Positions 31,725-41,567 of a DNA stretch of 47,549 nucleotides are shown here, piece by piece. The notes below the pieces were generated by a model. That model was not told where the DNA came from and searched no databases. It saw only the letters and a program-made list of their open reading frames with translations. Made by a program: the position numbers and the translations under genes. The DNA comes from Mageeibacillus sp. UBA6980 (lineage in GTDB: Bacteria; Bacillota; Clostridia; Saccharofermentanales; Saccharofermentanaceae), in the NCBI GenBank assembly GCA_002450095.1, contig DJYK01000025.1, forward strand, positions 1 to 47,549, read 5' to 3'. Position 1 is the stretch's first letter, and each line of letters begins with the position of its first letter.

Positions 31725-33196
31725 TACTTTAATTTCCTTTCAATACTCTCGATCACTGTCTCAAGAGCTTTTATTCTTGCATATTTTTTATCTACTGATT
31801 CGAGCACATGCCAAGGTGCAAAAGTAGTAGATGTCTTCTTGATCATCTCATCGATGGCAGATTCATAAAGATCCCATTTCTCACGGTTCCTCCAGTCCTC
31901 ATCAGTGATCTTCCACTGCTTTTCCGGGGTATTCTGCCTCTCGGTGAATCTTTGAAGCTGAGTGTCCTTATCGATCTGCACCCAGAACTTGATAACTACT
32001 GCGCCCCAATCGACAAGCTCCTTCTCGAACTCGTTTATCTCGTTATATGCCCGCTTCCAGTCGTTCTCAGAGCAGAAGCCTTCTATTCTCTCCACCATAA
32101 CTCGTCCGTACCATGTCCTGTCGAATATGGCAATATGTCCGTCTTTGGGAAGTCTTGTCCAGAATCTCCACAGAAAATGCCTCGCCTTCTCGTGAGGTTC
32201 GGGACTTGCAATCGGATGAACCTCATATCCTCTCGGGTCCAAAGATGCGGCTATCCTTTTGATATTTCCGCCCTTACCTGCTGCATCCCATCCTTCATAA
32301 GCGATTATTACCGGTATTTTCTTACGGTACAAAACGTTATGCAGTTCGTGCAGCCTGTTCTGAAGCTCATCTAACCTCTTATCGTATTCTTCTTCGGTTA
32401 TGGTCTTATCCTTAAGACTTATCGATGACAGCTTAGGCACTTTCTTAAGCGGGAAAGCATTCTGCAGCACCGGGAAGCTTATCTCGGAATTTGAAAACGC
32501 CGTATCCAATGCTTCATTTATGATATCTAAAGCCTGAAGCTGAGCCCAGTTCTCAGAGCTTCCGTCGATGACATACCATGGTGCAAAAGGATTATTCGTC
32601 TCATCGATGAACGATCTGTACGCTTCCAGATAATCCTTATAGTGCTTATTCTGGCTCTCATCGTGAGAACTTATCCTCCATTTGGTATTCTTATCGGAAA
32701 TAAGAGCATCTATTCTCTCCTTCTGCTCTTTCTTGGAGATATGAATAAAGAATTTTATAACGAGATAGCCGTCTTCAACCAGCTGCCTTTCAAAGACATT
32801 GATGCTTCTGACCTTCTCCTCATAATCAGAATCAGTTAAGTCGCCGCTTACTTTAAGATGAGCTATCTCGCTCATGTATCCGCCGTCAAACAGACTGATT
32901 TTGCCCTGTTCGGGGATAAGATCAAAATACTTCTTAAGAAACGGATATCTTTGCTCCTCTGAAGTCCTCTTATTGATGTTACAGACCTTAAAGAATCTGG
33001 GATCGATATTCTTAATGATATTTGAAATCAGGGTGCCCTTGCCGGAAGTTCCCCAACCTTCGATCAATATGAGAACAGGGATCTTCTTCTCCTTAATGAT
33101 CATCTGCTTTGAGAATAATTCATCTCTTCTTATTCTTAAACGCTCTTTGAGCTCCGCCTTATCGGGTTTTTCAGGTAGTTCGTAAAAGTCCGGCAT
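31724..33196 (-). CDS. Polyphosphate:AMP phosphotransferase (two PPK2 domains)
   Basis: The 490-residue protein contains two tandem PPK2 domains, the architecture of class II polyphosphate:AMP phosphotransferases, which make ADP from AMP and polyphosphate. The C-terminal domain is canonical, with YEGWDAAGKGGNIKR as Walker A and FDRTWYGRVMVERIEGF as Walker B/lid. The N-terminal domain keeps a P-loop (EGWGTSGKGT, residues 46-55) but has FDGGYMSE in the second motif, so it may be structural or regulatory. It is coupled by one-base overlaps to the membrane protein before it and the amylase after it. The operon also encodes a CYTH protein that may act on related phosphates. Confidence 0.92.
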   Translation of the reverse strand: MPDFYELPEKPDKAELKERLRIRRDELFSKQMIIKEKKIPVLILIEGWGTSGKGTLISNIIKNIDPRFFKVCNINKRTSEEQRYPFLKKYFDLIPEQGKISLFDGGYMSEIAHLKVSGDLTDSDYEEKVRSINVFERQLVEDGYLVIKFFIHISKKEQKERIDALISDKNTKWRISSHDESQNKHYKDYLEAYRSFIDETNNPFAPWYVIDGSSENWAQLQALDIINEALDTAFSNSEISFPVLQNAFPLKKVPKLSSISLKDKTITEEEYDKRLDELQNRLHELHNVLYRKKIPVIIAYEGWDAAGKGGNIKRIAASLDPRGYEVHPIASPEPHEKARHFLWRFWTRLPKDGHIAIFDRTWYGRVMVERIEGFCSENDWKRAYNEINEFEKELVDWGAVVIKFWVQIDKDTQLQRFTERQNTPEKQWKITDEDWRNREKWDLYESAIDEMIKKTSTTFAPWHVLESVDKKYARIKALETVIESIERKLK

Positions 33197-33861
33197 TATG
33201 AAGTCCTCCTTTTCTTGACTCTGATGAGACCTATAAGCCCCATTAACAGTATAAACAAAAAAGAGGCCGCTCCTGAAACAGAATTAAAATTTCTTGTAAA
33301 ATCTTTATGAGGATTTCCAAATCTTGACAACAGCGCATTTTGCAAAATAAGAAGCGAGACTATCGCTTTTACGGCGTTTATCTGACGTAATGACAGAGCC
33401 GTAAGCGATCTGGATCTGTGAGCCTTAAACAGATTCAGGACCGCAAAGTACACTTTTACGAAGACATATACTGCGGTTATATATATCGTATAGCCCGGAT
33501 ACTCCTTATGCAAACCGTAAAAATGGAAGAATAAGACCGTTATGCCGAAGACAATATCAAAGACTATAAGCCTGTAACAAAAACGCTTATAGTTCTCTTC
33601 CGGTGTATATCTTTTTCTGCGCGAGAAAAGAGATCTTCCGGCATTTCCAAGCACTGTAAGACTCATCAAGACCATGATCACATAGAAGAAGGTCATAAAA
33701 CCAAGCCATAGAGAACGGCTTATTACGGCTGCTATCGCCGTCAATGAAGCATAGATCATACTTCCGATGACAGACGGAATAGAAAGAGCAATTGTAGTTC
33801 CTGAAAAATTGTTACCAAAAAAATCCAGGACTTTCCTGATTTTGTCAGGAATCTTAACCAT
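33196..33861 (-). CDS. Polytopic membrane protein of unknown function
   Basis: The 221-residue protein has about six predicted membrane segments, including GTTIALSIPSVIGSMIYASL, SLWLGFMTFFYVIMVLM, IVFDIVFGITVLFFHFYG and FLFILLMGLIGLI, with basic loops (SRRKRYTPEENYKRF). I recognise no family or motif. It lies between the DUF711 gene (one-base gap) and the polyphosphate phosphotransferase (one-base overlap), so it belongs to the same translationally coupled operon. Confidence 0.7.
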   Translation of the reverse strand: MVKIPDKIRKVLDFFGNNFSGTTIALSIPSVIGSMIYASLTAIAAVISRSLWLGFMTFFYVIMVLMSLTVLGNAGRSLFSRRKRYTPEENYKRFCYRLIVFDIVFGITVLFFHFYGLHKEYPGYTIYITAVYVFVKVYFAVLNLFKAHRSRSLTALSLRQINAVKAIVSLLILQNALLSRFGNPHKDFTRNFNSVSGAASFLFILLMGLIGLIRVKKRRTS

Positions 33862-33862
33862 A

Positions 33863-35221
33863 TCAGTTTCTCATGCTGTGTATGGGTGCCGGTATCCTGC
33901 CTCCGCGGTGAATGAAATCAGCACAAGAAGCCTTATTAACCTCCATGATGGGAGCATAACCCAAAAGGCCTCCAAACTGTACTTCATCTCCTACAGTCTT
34001 TCCGGGAACGGGAATAAGTCTCACTGCAGTAGTCTTGTTATTGAAAGTTCCCAAAGCCATCTCATCAGCGATGATACCGGAGATAGTCTCGGCAGATGTA
34101 TCTCCCGGAATGGCGATCATGTCAAGTCCTACAGAGCAAACGCAAGTCATTGCTTCAAGCTTCTCGAGTCTTAACGAACCAGATGCAGCCGCAGCGATCA
34201 TTCCTTCATCCTCAGATACAGGTATAAAAGCGCCCGAGAGGCCGCCAACATAAGAGGAAGCCATTATTCCGCCCTTCTTCACGGCATCATTAAGCATTGC
34301 AAGTGCGGCTGTCGTGCCCCATGTTCCGCATGTTTCAAGACCGAATTCCTCAAGAAGGCGTGCAACCGAATCTCCGACGGCCGGTGTCGGTGCGAGAGAC
34401 AGATCGATTATTCCGAAAGGAACATGGAGCCTCTCCGATGCTTCTCTGGCAACAAGCTCACCTACTCTCGTTATCTTGAAAGCGGCTTTCTTGATCGTCT
34501 CGGCAACAGTACCTAAGTCGGCGCCTTTAACAGATTCCAAAGCATGCTTCACAACGCCGGGACCTGAAATACCGACATTTATAACACATTCAGGCTCGCC
34601 TGGGCCTAAGAATGCACCTGCCATGAAAGGATTATCTTCAGGTGCATTTGCAAATACTACCAACTTTGCACATCCGAGTGCATCCTTATCGGCAGTTAAT
34701 TCAGCCGTCTTTTTGATGATCCTTCCCATATCGGCGACGGCATCCATATTGATACCTGTCCTTGTAGAAGCAAGATTTACGGAAGAACATACGAATTCGG
34801 TGGAAGCGAGAGCCTCGGGAATCGAATTAATAAGCTTCATATCGGAGTTTGTATAACCTTTTTGAACCAAAGCGGAAAAACCGCCTACAAAATTAACTCC
34901 GCAAGCCTTCGCCGCTTTATCGAGGACTTTGGCAAATGGCGTGTAATCAGCAGTATTACATGCAGCGGCAACGATGGATATAGGAGTGACGGATATTCTC
35001 TTATGAATGATCGGCACACCGTATTTCTTACTGATCGCCTCACCCGTTTCAACGAGTTTACCTGCATATCTTGTGATCTTGTCGTAGATCTTATCGCAGC
35101 TCTCTTCGACTGAAGTTGCCGCGCAATCCATAAGTGATATGCCCATTGTTATTGTTCTGATGTCCAAATGCTGTTCATTGAACATCTTCATAGTTTCCAA
35201 TACTTCAAAATCCGTGATCAT
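33863..35221 (-). CDS. DUF711/UPF0210 family protein (PFL family)
   Basis: The 452-residue protein matches the UPF0210/DUF711 family from its start (LDIRTITMGISLMDCAA) through VTPISIVAAACNTADYTPFAKVLDKAA to the C-terminal AAASGSLRLEKLEAMTCVCSVGLDMIAIPGDT. Family members resemble pyruvate-formate-lyase/ribonucleotide-reductase-like barrels, but their reaction is unestablished. I see no GRE glycyl-radical loop. The start overlaps the ACT-domain gene by four bases; the two families are a long-standing neighbour pair in Bacillota, so the ACT protein may regulate it. Confidence 0.9.
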   Translation of the reverse strand: MITDFEVLETMKMFNEQHLDIRTITMGISLMDCAATSVEESCDKIYDKITRYAGKLVETGEAISKKYGVPIIHKRISVTPISIVAAACNTADYTPFAKVLDKAAKACGVNFVGGFSALVQKGYTNSDMKLINSIPEALASTEFVCSSVNLASTRTGINMDAVADMGRIIKKTAELTADKDALGCAKLVVFANAPEDNPFMAGAFLGPGEPECVINVGISGPGVVKHALESVKGADLGTVAETIKKAAFKITRVGELVAREASERLHVPFGIIDLSLAPTPAVGDSVARLLEEFGLETCGTWGTTAALAMLNDAVKKGGIMASSYVGGLSGAFIPVSEDEGMIAAAASGSLRLEKLEAMTCVCSVGLDMIAIPGDTSAETISGIIADEMALGTFNNKTTAVRLIPVPGKTVGDEVQFGGLLGYAPIMEVNKASCADFIHRGGRIPAPIHSMRN

Positions 35222-35502
35222 ATTCTATGCATCCTGTTGAAAAGATCTGTATGCTGTATCGTTATGGCAACCCCGAGTTCATCCCCGAGTTTATTGAGTT
35301 TCTCTTTAATGTCGGAATTCTCGATCTCATTATCTTTAAGGTCAACCATCATGATCATTGTAAAGATATCATCCATGATCGTCTGTGAGATATCGTTGAT
35401 ATTAATGTTGTTTTCAGAAAGCAATGCCGAAACGCCGGCGATAATACCTACACGGTCCTTACCGATTACTGATATGACCGCTGTATTCTTAACAGATTCC
35501 AT
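35218..35502 (-). CDS. ACT domain protein (UPF0237)
   Basis: The 94-residue protein is a single ACT-type ligand-binding domain, starting TAVISVIGKDRVGIIAGVSALLSEN and continuing NINDISQTIMDDIFTMIM. The pattern GKDRVGI-x-A with the NIND segment is that of UPF0237/GcvR-like small ACT proteins, which sense amino acids. It has AAGGAG before the ATG and overlaps the DUF711 gene, its usual partner, by four bases. Ligand unknown. Confidence 0.9.
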   Translation of the reverse strand: MESVKNTAVISVIGKDRVGIIAGVSALLSENNININDISQTIMDDIFTMIMMVDLKDNEIENSDIKEKLNKLGDELGVAITIQHTDLFNRMHRI

Positions 35503-35530
35503 AGTAAATCTCCTTATAAAAACCTAGAAG

Positions 35531-37075
35531 TTATAATAACATACTTTGAGCCAGCCGATTAGCACATTTTATGCCGTCAATGGCACTGCTCATTATGCCT
35601 CCTGCATATCCCGCGCCTTCGCCTGCCGGATACAGACCTTTAACGTAAACCGACTCCAGGCTTTCCTTATCACGCGGTATCCTCACGGGCGAAGAAGATC
35701 TGGTCTCGACAGCCGTCATAACGGCGCTTTCAGAATCAAATCCTTTGATCTTTCTGCCCATCAATGCTATCCCTTCAGTCAGAGTATCTGTCATGTAAGA
35801 AGGTAAAAGCTCTCTCAAGTCGCAGGCTTTGACGCCCGGCTTGTATGTCGGTAAGACCGAAGAAGGAAGACTTCCGTATCTGCCCTTTAACAGATCTCCG
35901 AATGTCATAAACGGCGCATAAGAATTCGAACCTGCGATCTTATAAGCATTCATTTCCAGCATGTCCTGATAAAGCATCCCGTATAACGGGTCTTCAGAAA
36001 ATCTTGACGGATCATAAGGAATAAGCAAAGCCGAATTGGAATTCACGCCGTCACGGCTTCTGTAGCTCATTCCGTTTGTGCAGATCGCATTCTCAAACGA
36101 TGCCGAAGGAACTACTTCTCCGCCAGGACACATACAGAATGTATAGAGCTTATTCCCATTGGACGTATCAACGGCATGTTTATAATTGGCAGCCGTGATA
36201 TTCCTGTATCGGGCTGTATCAAAACCGTACATCGCCATATCTATATCGTGTCTTAAGTGTTCGATACGCACACCGATCGAGAAAGGTTTGGAAGTAATAC
36301 CGAGCAAGTTTACGTTGTCTTTTATAAAAACACGGCTGCTGTTGCCGACGGCTAATATCAGCTTGTCAGTAACATAGCAGTTCTTATCCGTTGTAACGGA
36401 TTTAAGACTATCCCGCCTGTAAGGCTGAAGGTCTATCGACTTTAATTCTTCTTCAAAACGGACCTCACCGCCAAGTCCGATTATCTGTTCCCTTATCCCC
36501 TTAACTACATTAACGAGATTATCGGTGCCAACGTGAGGATGAGAATCGTAACTGATATCATCAGGGGCACCGTGCCTGATAAACACACTGTCGATATAGG
36601 CTTTATACTCGGAAGACACGCTGGTGTTGAGCTTGCCGTCAGAAAAAGTACCGGCTCCGCCTTCTCCGAACTGAATATTGGAAGACGGATCTATAACACC
36701 GTCTTTCTTATATGCATCGACATCCCTTGTCCTCGAATCCACATCCTTACCTTTCTCGATGATTATCGGGTTAAGACCGTATTCGGCAAGCACAAGGCCT
36801 GCGAACATACCGGCAGGACCGAATCCGACTATCACAGGTCGTATATCGGACTTAAAAACTTTACCTTTATGGATCAATGCTGTTGTCGAAGGATCAGGAC
36901 GAATCTCATCTGTTACCCTGTAACAGATCTTTACATCGGGCTTTCGTCTGGCATCGATATATGATCTTTGTATCCGAAGAACATTTTTATCAATATGAGA
37001 ACGTAATGACAGAAGACCGACAATATCTTCTTCGTTGCCTATCTCATCAGGAGTAAATGATAACTCTTTGATCAT
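35531..37075 (-). CDS. Uncharacterised FAD-dependent dehydrogenase-like protein
   Basis: The 514-residue protein has a Rossmann FAD-binding motif preceded by a strand (VIVGFGPAGMFAGLVLAEYG), then IIEKGKDVDSRT, SDGKLNT and a C-terminal GLYPAGEGAGYAGGIMSSAIDGI segment, matching the widespread COG2509-like family. The substrate is unknown. I chose the ATG at 37075, one base after the HI0933-like stop, because GAGGAAG precedes it; the longer reading from 37114 overlaps the neighbour. Two different flavoproteins are thus adjacent and co-translated. Confidence 0.88.
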   Translation of the reverse strand: MIKELSFTPDEIGNEEDIVGLLSLRSHIDKNVLRIQRSYIDARRKPDVKICYRVTDEIRPDPSTTALIHKGKVFKSDIRPVIVGFGPAGMFAGLVLAEYGLNPIIIEKGKDVDSRTRDVDAYKKDGVIDPSSNIQFGEGGAGTFSDGKLNTSVSSEYKAYIDSVFIRHGAPDDISYDSHPHVGTDNLVNVVKGIREQIIGLGGEVRFEEELKSIDLQPYRRDSLKSVTTDKNCYVTDKLILAVGNSSRVFIKDNVNLLGITSKPFSIGVRIEHLRHDIDMAMYGFDTARYRNITAANYKHAVDTSNGNKLYTFCMCPGGEVVPSASFENAICTNGMSYRSRDGVNSNSALLIPYDPSRFSEDPLYGMLYQDMLEMNAYKIAGSNSYAPFMTFGDLLKGRYGSLPSSVLPTYKPGVKACDLRELLPSYMTDTLTEGIALMGRKIKGFDSESAVMTAVETRSSSPVRIPRDKESLESVYVKGLYPAGEGAGYAGGIMSSAIDGIKCANRLAQSMLL

Positions 37076-37076
37076 T

Positions 37077-38267
37077 TCAGACTTCCTCGAATTCATCGGC
37101 GATCGCATCTGCAACCGTCATAGCAGAAGCCCATGCCCAATGAAGATTGAAACCGCCGCATATACCGTCTACATTTAAGACTTCGCCGCAAACGAATAAT
37201 CCGTGGCAGGATTTAAGCTCAAGACCGTCGGTAACATTATGAAGCTTAAGACCGCCTGATGTAACCTGAGCATTCTCAAAACCGTTGCTTCCGCAGATAC
37301 GAATCTCGAATCTTCCGATAAGTCTCGCTATATCTTCCGCAGTGTTATCTGAACGGGCGACTATGCATTCGGCCAACGGTTTCTTTATTAGCCCTGATAT
37401 CGCATCAGCCTTGCTTCTGTTCGGAAAAGATCTTATAAGAGATCTCACTTTATCAAGTTTTTGTTTCTCGTTCATAGAAGGGATCAGATCAATATAAAGC
37501 GAACCGATCTTTTTCCCGGAAGATACAGCACGGTTATACATACCCGACAATTGCATCACGCAGATACCGGATACACCGTTGTCAGTAAACAGTATCTCCC
37601 CTTTCTCGCTTCGCGAATCCATATGAACTTCGCATTCCTGCCTTATCCCCGAAAGCTTCTTAATATCTTTATCCGGGGATCTTAAGGATACAAGGGACGG
37701 AACGAGTCTTTCAAAACTGTCAGGACCTGAAAAAGATCTCAAGACCGGATATAACGATCCGTCGCTGCCGGACTGAGGCAGGGAAACGCCGCCGCAAGCG
37801 ATGACTACATAAAAAGCGCTATAGATACCGTTAACGACATATTTCATGTCTTTTTTTACGACAGATGTTACTTCGGTATCGTAAATAAACTTGGAAGCGC
37901 TCAAAGAGGAGCATAATGCATCGACTACAGTCTTGCTCTGATATGTTATAGGATAAACAAGATCATCCTTATATGCGGGAACTACGCCCAGATCCTTATC
38001 GAAATAGTCAATGATCTTCTTGGCATCATAAGAATAAAGGATCTTCGAAAGCTTCTTGGTATCATCGGTATTATAGTAAGAAGAGAAGATTTTAAGATTG
38101 GTAAAATTACATCTCCCGTTTCCGGTAGCAAGGAGTTTACGTCCGGGTTTACTGTTCTTCTCGAGGATCAAGACCCTGATCGAAGGATCGATCTTGTTAA
38201 GTTTTGAGGCACACATCAATCCCGATGCGCCTCCGCCGATAATTATGACATCATAATCACTGTTCAT
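37077..38267 (-). CDS. HI0933/BaiN-type flavoprotein
   Basis: The 396-residue protein starts DVIIIGGGASGLMCASKL, the FAD Rossmann motif. It continues EKNSKPGRKLLATGNGRCNFTN, the family fingerprint, and ends GGFNLHWAWASAMTVADAI. Homologues are called NAD(P)/FAD-dependent oxidoreductases, including the bile-acid protein BaiN, whose assigned activity is disputed; I make no bile-acid claim. It overlaps the CYTH gene by 11 bases at its start and is followed after one base by the other flavoprotein. Confidence 0.9.
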   Translation of the reverse strand: MNSDYDVIIIGGGASGLMCASKLNKIDPSIRVLILEKNSKPGRKLLATGNGRCNFTNLKIFSSYYNTDDTKKLSKILYSYDAKKIIDYFDKDLGVVPAYKDDLVYPITYQSKTVVDALCSSLSASKFIYDTEVTSVVKKDMKYVVNGIYSAFYVVIACGGVSLPQSGSDGSLYPVLRSFSGPDSFERLVPSLVSLRSPDKDIKKLSGIRQECEVHMDSRSEKGEILFTDNGVSGICVMQLSGMYNRAVSSGKKIGSLYIDLIPSMNEKQKLDKVRSLIRSFPNRSKADAISGLIKKPLAECIVARSDNTAEDIARLIGRFEIRICGSNGFENAQVTSGGLKLHNVTDGLELKSCHGLFVCGEVLNVDGICGGFNLHWAWASAMTVADAIADEFEEV

Positions 38268-38922
38268 CAGAATTGTTAAGAAGTGCTATAGCCCTCATGT
38301 ACTTACTCTTATCATAAGGTGTGGCGCTAGTGTTATCTACCAGAAATTGAGCCATTTCCTTAAGATCGACCACATCACCGGATTCGAGCTCCAGTTCGAG
38401 TTCGCATATAGATTCGGTCTTACCTGCAGCACTTATTGTTCCGACGTCAAAACAGGCCTCCATAATCGAGTCACCGAATCCGAATGTATAGATCGTCCTC
38501 TCGCAGTATGTGGAACAGATCGGGATAAGATCTTCGCTCTTAACATCGCCGAGAGCATCATCAAGTATCTCTTCAGGATCATCGTCTCCCTGTACGGCAC
38601 TGTGCCTGAACTGGTTCAGATCGACTTCAGCCGAATCTGCGTCAATATTCCATTCGTATCTTTGATGAAGTCCGTTTACAACAGAACCTCCGTATTTGAC
38701 TGTATGCTCGTAATGTGAACCTTCCTCTTCTTCATAAAATCTGACTCTGACTGAGGTTCCTTTGGCAAGCAGCGCTTTGTCTTTGGTGTCGTAATATGTA
38801 TTCGTCAGCTTAATAGGGACTTTATCCCCCACATCCATGCAATAATCGGCAAACCATTCTGCCTTGATCACAGCCATTAATTCTTCTTTACTTCTAAAAG
38901 CAAGTTTAACTTCAGTTTCCAT
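38257..38922 (-). CDS. CYTH domain triphosphatase-like protein
   Basis: The 221-residue protein begins METEVKLAF, giving the E-x-E-x-K signature of CYTH proteins (triphosphate tunnel enzymes). Tunnel-lining charges follow in TYYDTKDKALLAKGTSVRVR and HTVKYG, with ICELELELESG later. Members hydrolyse inorganic triphosphate, thiamine triphosphate or make cAMP; the E-x-E-x-K with short tail and no CHAD domain fits an inorganic triphosphatase-like enzyme. It is the first gene of the operon that also encodes the polyphosphate phosphotransferase. GAGGG precedes the ATG. Confidence 0.87.
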   Translation of the reverse strand: METEVKLAFRSKEELMAVIKAEWFADYCMDVGDKVPIKLTNTYYDTKDKALLAKGTSVRVRFYEEEEGSHYEHTVKYGGSVVNGLHQRYEWNIDADSAEVDLNQFRHSAVQGDDDPEEILDDALGDVKSEDLIPICSTYCERTIYTFGFGDSIMEACFDVGTISAAGKTESICELELELESGDVVDLKEMAQFLVDNTSATPYDKSKYMRAIALLNNSDEQ

Positions 38923-38934
38923 AAACCCTCATTA

Positions 38935-40077
38935 TCAATAATCGACCGTATGAACGCCGCCGGTGGAAACGACGACAAGACGGTTATTTCCTGTAAATCC
39001 TATCCTTATTATATCCTCATCCACCGAAATATCAGATAAAACATCTCCGTTTGAGTTAAAAACAAGTATTCTGTCATCAACGGAAAGAGCATACATATTG
39101 GAATTCGATGTGATCGCATTAACATCCGAACCTACTTCGGAATCATATATCGTCTCCCCGTTTGCACTTAAGATCTTAAGTTTATTCAACTGATTAACGC
39201 CGTCCGAATATACAACGAAAATAACATCGTCGACTATCCTTGCATAATTGATAGTGCCGAACGATTCGGATAAAGGAACAAGGGCATTCCCGGAAACCGT
39301 GTATATCCTGTCGGCACAGAAAGCAAACAGCTTGGAATCAATGTATCCCGCATAAGACATGATCTCGGTATCGTCAATCGTGAAAACAGCGTAATCCGAA
39401 GCGGTTATGGAGCTTGTTTCATAATTCAGACTGAATATCCTGACATAAGGCTTAAATACTGCGCCCGTAGTGTTGAGCGTAGTAAGAGCAAAGTACTTCT
39501 CATCGCCGGAAAAAGCACCGCATACGGGATAACCGGAGTTATAAGATGACCATCTTGATATCTGCACTCCGTCAGAATCATACAGGATAACCTCACCGTA
39601 AGCATCCGGGCTGTCGGTTATAACCGCACATAGACCGTTATCGGAAAGCACGGCAGACTGTATCTTATTCTCCGTAGGCTTATCGTATAAGACCTTATCG
39701 GTATTAAGAACAACAAAACCGTAGCCGTCATTATCGAATACAACACATCTGTTATTGCATATATAGCACTGAGGGTTGTTATACGAGACGTTGGTGCTGA
39801 ACACTTCATTCCCCGACAAAGTCAGGTAAGCAACTCTTTCCTTTGTTACTTTAAGGACTCCCTCTCCGAATGCATAAAGCTTCTGTGCCTCTGCATACTC
39901 GCAGGAGAACCCTGTCTGCCCTGACAATCTGACAAACTGATCGGCACCGCGGCTCTCGACTTCGTTCTTAGAGACAAGGACCAGTAAAACAACGGCGATT
40001 AAGAGCAAGACTGCAAAACCGATAATAGTATAACGGAGATTAGTATCTATGCTTCGTTGTTTGCTTTCTTTACTCAT
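38935..40077 (-). CDS. DUF5711-like membrane-anchored beta-propeller protein
   Basis: The 380-residue protein has a basic head and one N-terminal membrane helix (YTIIGFAVLLLIAVVLLVLV), then a long extracytoplasmic domain of repeated beta strands (VLYDKPTENKIQSAVLSDNG and similar). They resemble WD40/DUF5711-type propellers found near DUF4340 genes in Clostridia. No catalytic motif is apparent. It lies eight bases after the DUF4340 gene with GAGGAA as ribosome binding site, and is probably the last protein of the ABC/GldG cassette. Confidence 0.65.
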   Translation of the reverse strand: MSKESKQRSIDTNLRYTIIGFAVLLLIAVVLLVLVSKNEVESRGADQFVRLSGQTGFSCEYAEAQKLYAFGEGVLKVTKERVAYLTLSGNEVFSTNVSYNNPQCYICNNRCVVFDNDGYGFVVLNTDKVLYDKPTENKIQSAVLSDNGLCAVITDSPDAYGEVILYDSDGVQISRWSSYNSGYPVCGAFSGDEKYFALTTLNTTGAVFKPYVRIFSLNYETSSITASDYAVFTIDDTEIMSYAGYIDSKLFAFCADRIYTVSGNALVPLSESFGTINYARIVDDVIFVVYSDGVNQLNKLKILSANGETIYDSEVGSDVNAITSNSNMYALSVDDRILVFNSNGDVLSDISVDEDIIRIGFTGNNRLVVVSTGGVHTVDY

Positions 40078-40085
40078 ATTATTCG

Positions 40086-41564
40086 TTATTCCTCGGAAGG
40101 AATATCGTAGATGCCCGCAACTTGATTATCAATAGCCTGTCTTGCAAGTTCATATGCGGTCCACGCTCCATAATTAAATGTATCAGTTCCGCTGTCATTA
40201 AACAATTCTCTTGTAGGAACTACAAAATATGTATATTCGCCATTCAGAAAAACATAATATGAATTATTATCCCTCTGAACAAATGACAACGTATAGGTCT
40301 CATACGATTTTGTTTTATATACAAATTCGATCTCAGGATCAAATTCCGGATCGGCTTCCGCGTCAACATCTGAAACGGATATCGTTATCAACGATTCATA
40401 AAGTATTGCCGCATAAGACCTTCCGGATGATGTGAATACTTTCGCATCTCTTCCGTTAAGATCAGCAGTGGCATCATCGTCCGAGATAGAACCTTCCGTC
40501 TCGATATCGTATGTAAAGGTATCACCGTTATACGAACCCGTAATCTCGGAGATATCCGTGGCAGGATAATATACGAGATAGTTACCAAGCATCATCATGA
40601 GCTGTGTATCAAGTCCGTTGATCTGCATCTCACTTACCTTGAAATATCCGTCAACGATATTGCTCGTACCATAATAGAAACCACCGATCGAAGACGACAA
40701 TGAGACATTGATGATCCTGCCGTCATTCATTGTAAATATAAATTCATATGAAGGATCGTCAAGACCGTAGTCGGACAGACTCTCTTCCGGAATGTCGACA
40801 AATGAAGCGATCTCAAGCTTTACGACCGAATCTATGAATGATACAAAGTAAGGACTGCATTCGATTTGGAAAGGAGAAATCGCGGTAAATACCGGGTCAC
40901 CCGTCTCGTACAAAGCACAGGAAGCAACAAGATCGATACCGTCGGAATCACGCTTGAATTCAACGGTTGAAAGCGATGCATAGTCAATACCGAAAGAAAC
41001 AGTCTCAAGGAAATCAATAAGCTGGAATCCGCAATATGTATACTTCGCGGTAACAATAGTATAAACATTATCGTCACCTTCTAGCATAAAGTAGCAATTA
41101 CTTCCGTCAGCAGTCTTGTTTCCTACAAACACACGATTGACAGTCCCGTCAAAACCCGTAATAACGATCGTATAGACAGGTTCATCCAATCCGTATTCAG
41201 ACAGAGAAAGCTCAGATGCATTTCCCAACGTTCCGCTGGAGGAAAAATTTGAAAGAACGTATACCCATGATGAAATCGCATTGTTATTAAGCGGAACATC
41301 CGTTGTGTACTCGTCCATCAGCGTCCAGATCATATTCCCGGTCTCATCCGGAGACCCCTGAAAGCCGATCCCCGTACCGTCTTTGTTGATAACTTCGATC
41401 GAAGAGATCAGATTGATCGGCGTCACAAGAACATCAGTAGATGTCGTCAGACTGTCGGAAGGCTCGGAAGAAGTCTTGGAGTTTGCAACAATAACACCGA
41501 TAGCTATTCCGGCAAGAACAACCATTATAATAAAAGGTATTATCAGGTTCTTTAAAGATTTCAT
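40086..41564 (-). CDS. DUF4340 domain protein, membrane anchored
   Basis: The 492-residue protein starts with a membrane helix (LIIPFIIMVVLAGIAIGVIV) and has two DUF4340-type repeats (SLSEYGLDEPVYTIVITGFDG near residue 125 and SDYGLDDPSYEFIFTMNDG near 262), each with the GLD-P signature. DUF4340 proteins sit on the outer face beside GldG-type proteins and ABC-2 transporters. Their function is unknown. It begins three bases after the GldG stop. Confidence 0.85.
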   Translation of the reverse strand: MKSLKNLIIPFIIMVVLAGIAIGVIVANSKTSSEPSDSLTTSTDVLVTPINLISSIEVINKDGTGIGFQGSPDETGNMIWTLMDEYTTDVPLNNNAISSWVYVLSNFSSSGTLGNASELSLSEYGLDEPVYTIVITGFDGTVNRVFVGNKTADGSNCYFMLEGDDNVYTIVTAKYTYCGFQLIDFLETVSFGIDYASLSTVEFKRDSDGIDLVASCALYETGDPVFTAISPFQIECSPYFVSFIDSVVKLEIASFVDIPEESLSDYGLDDPSYEFIFTMNDGRIINVSLSSSIGGFYYGTSNIVDGYFKVSEMQINGLDTQLMMMLGNYLVYYPATDISEITGSYNGDTFTYDIETEGSISDDDATADLNGRDAKVFTSSGRSYAAILYESLITISVSDVDAEADPEFDPEIEFVYKTKSYETYTLSFVQRDNNSYYVFLNGEYTYFVVPTRELFNDSGTDTFNYGAWTAYELARQAIDNQVAGIYDIPSEE

Positions 41565-41567
41565 AGA

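Noticed and set aside
37077..38267. Bile-acid pathway role for the BaiN-like protein
   Set aside because: The family is widespread and no other bai genes are present.
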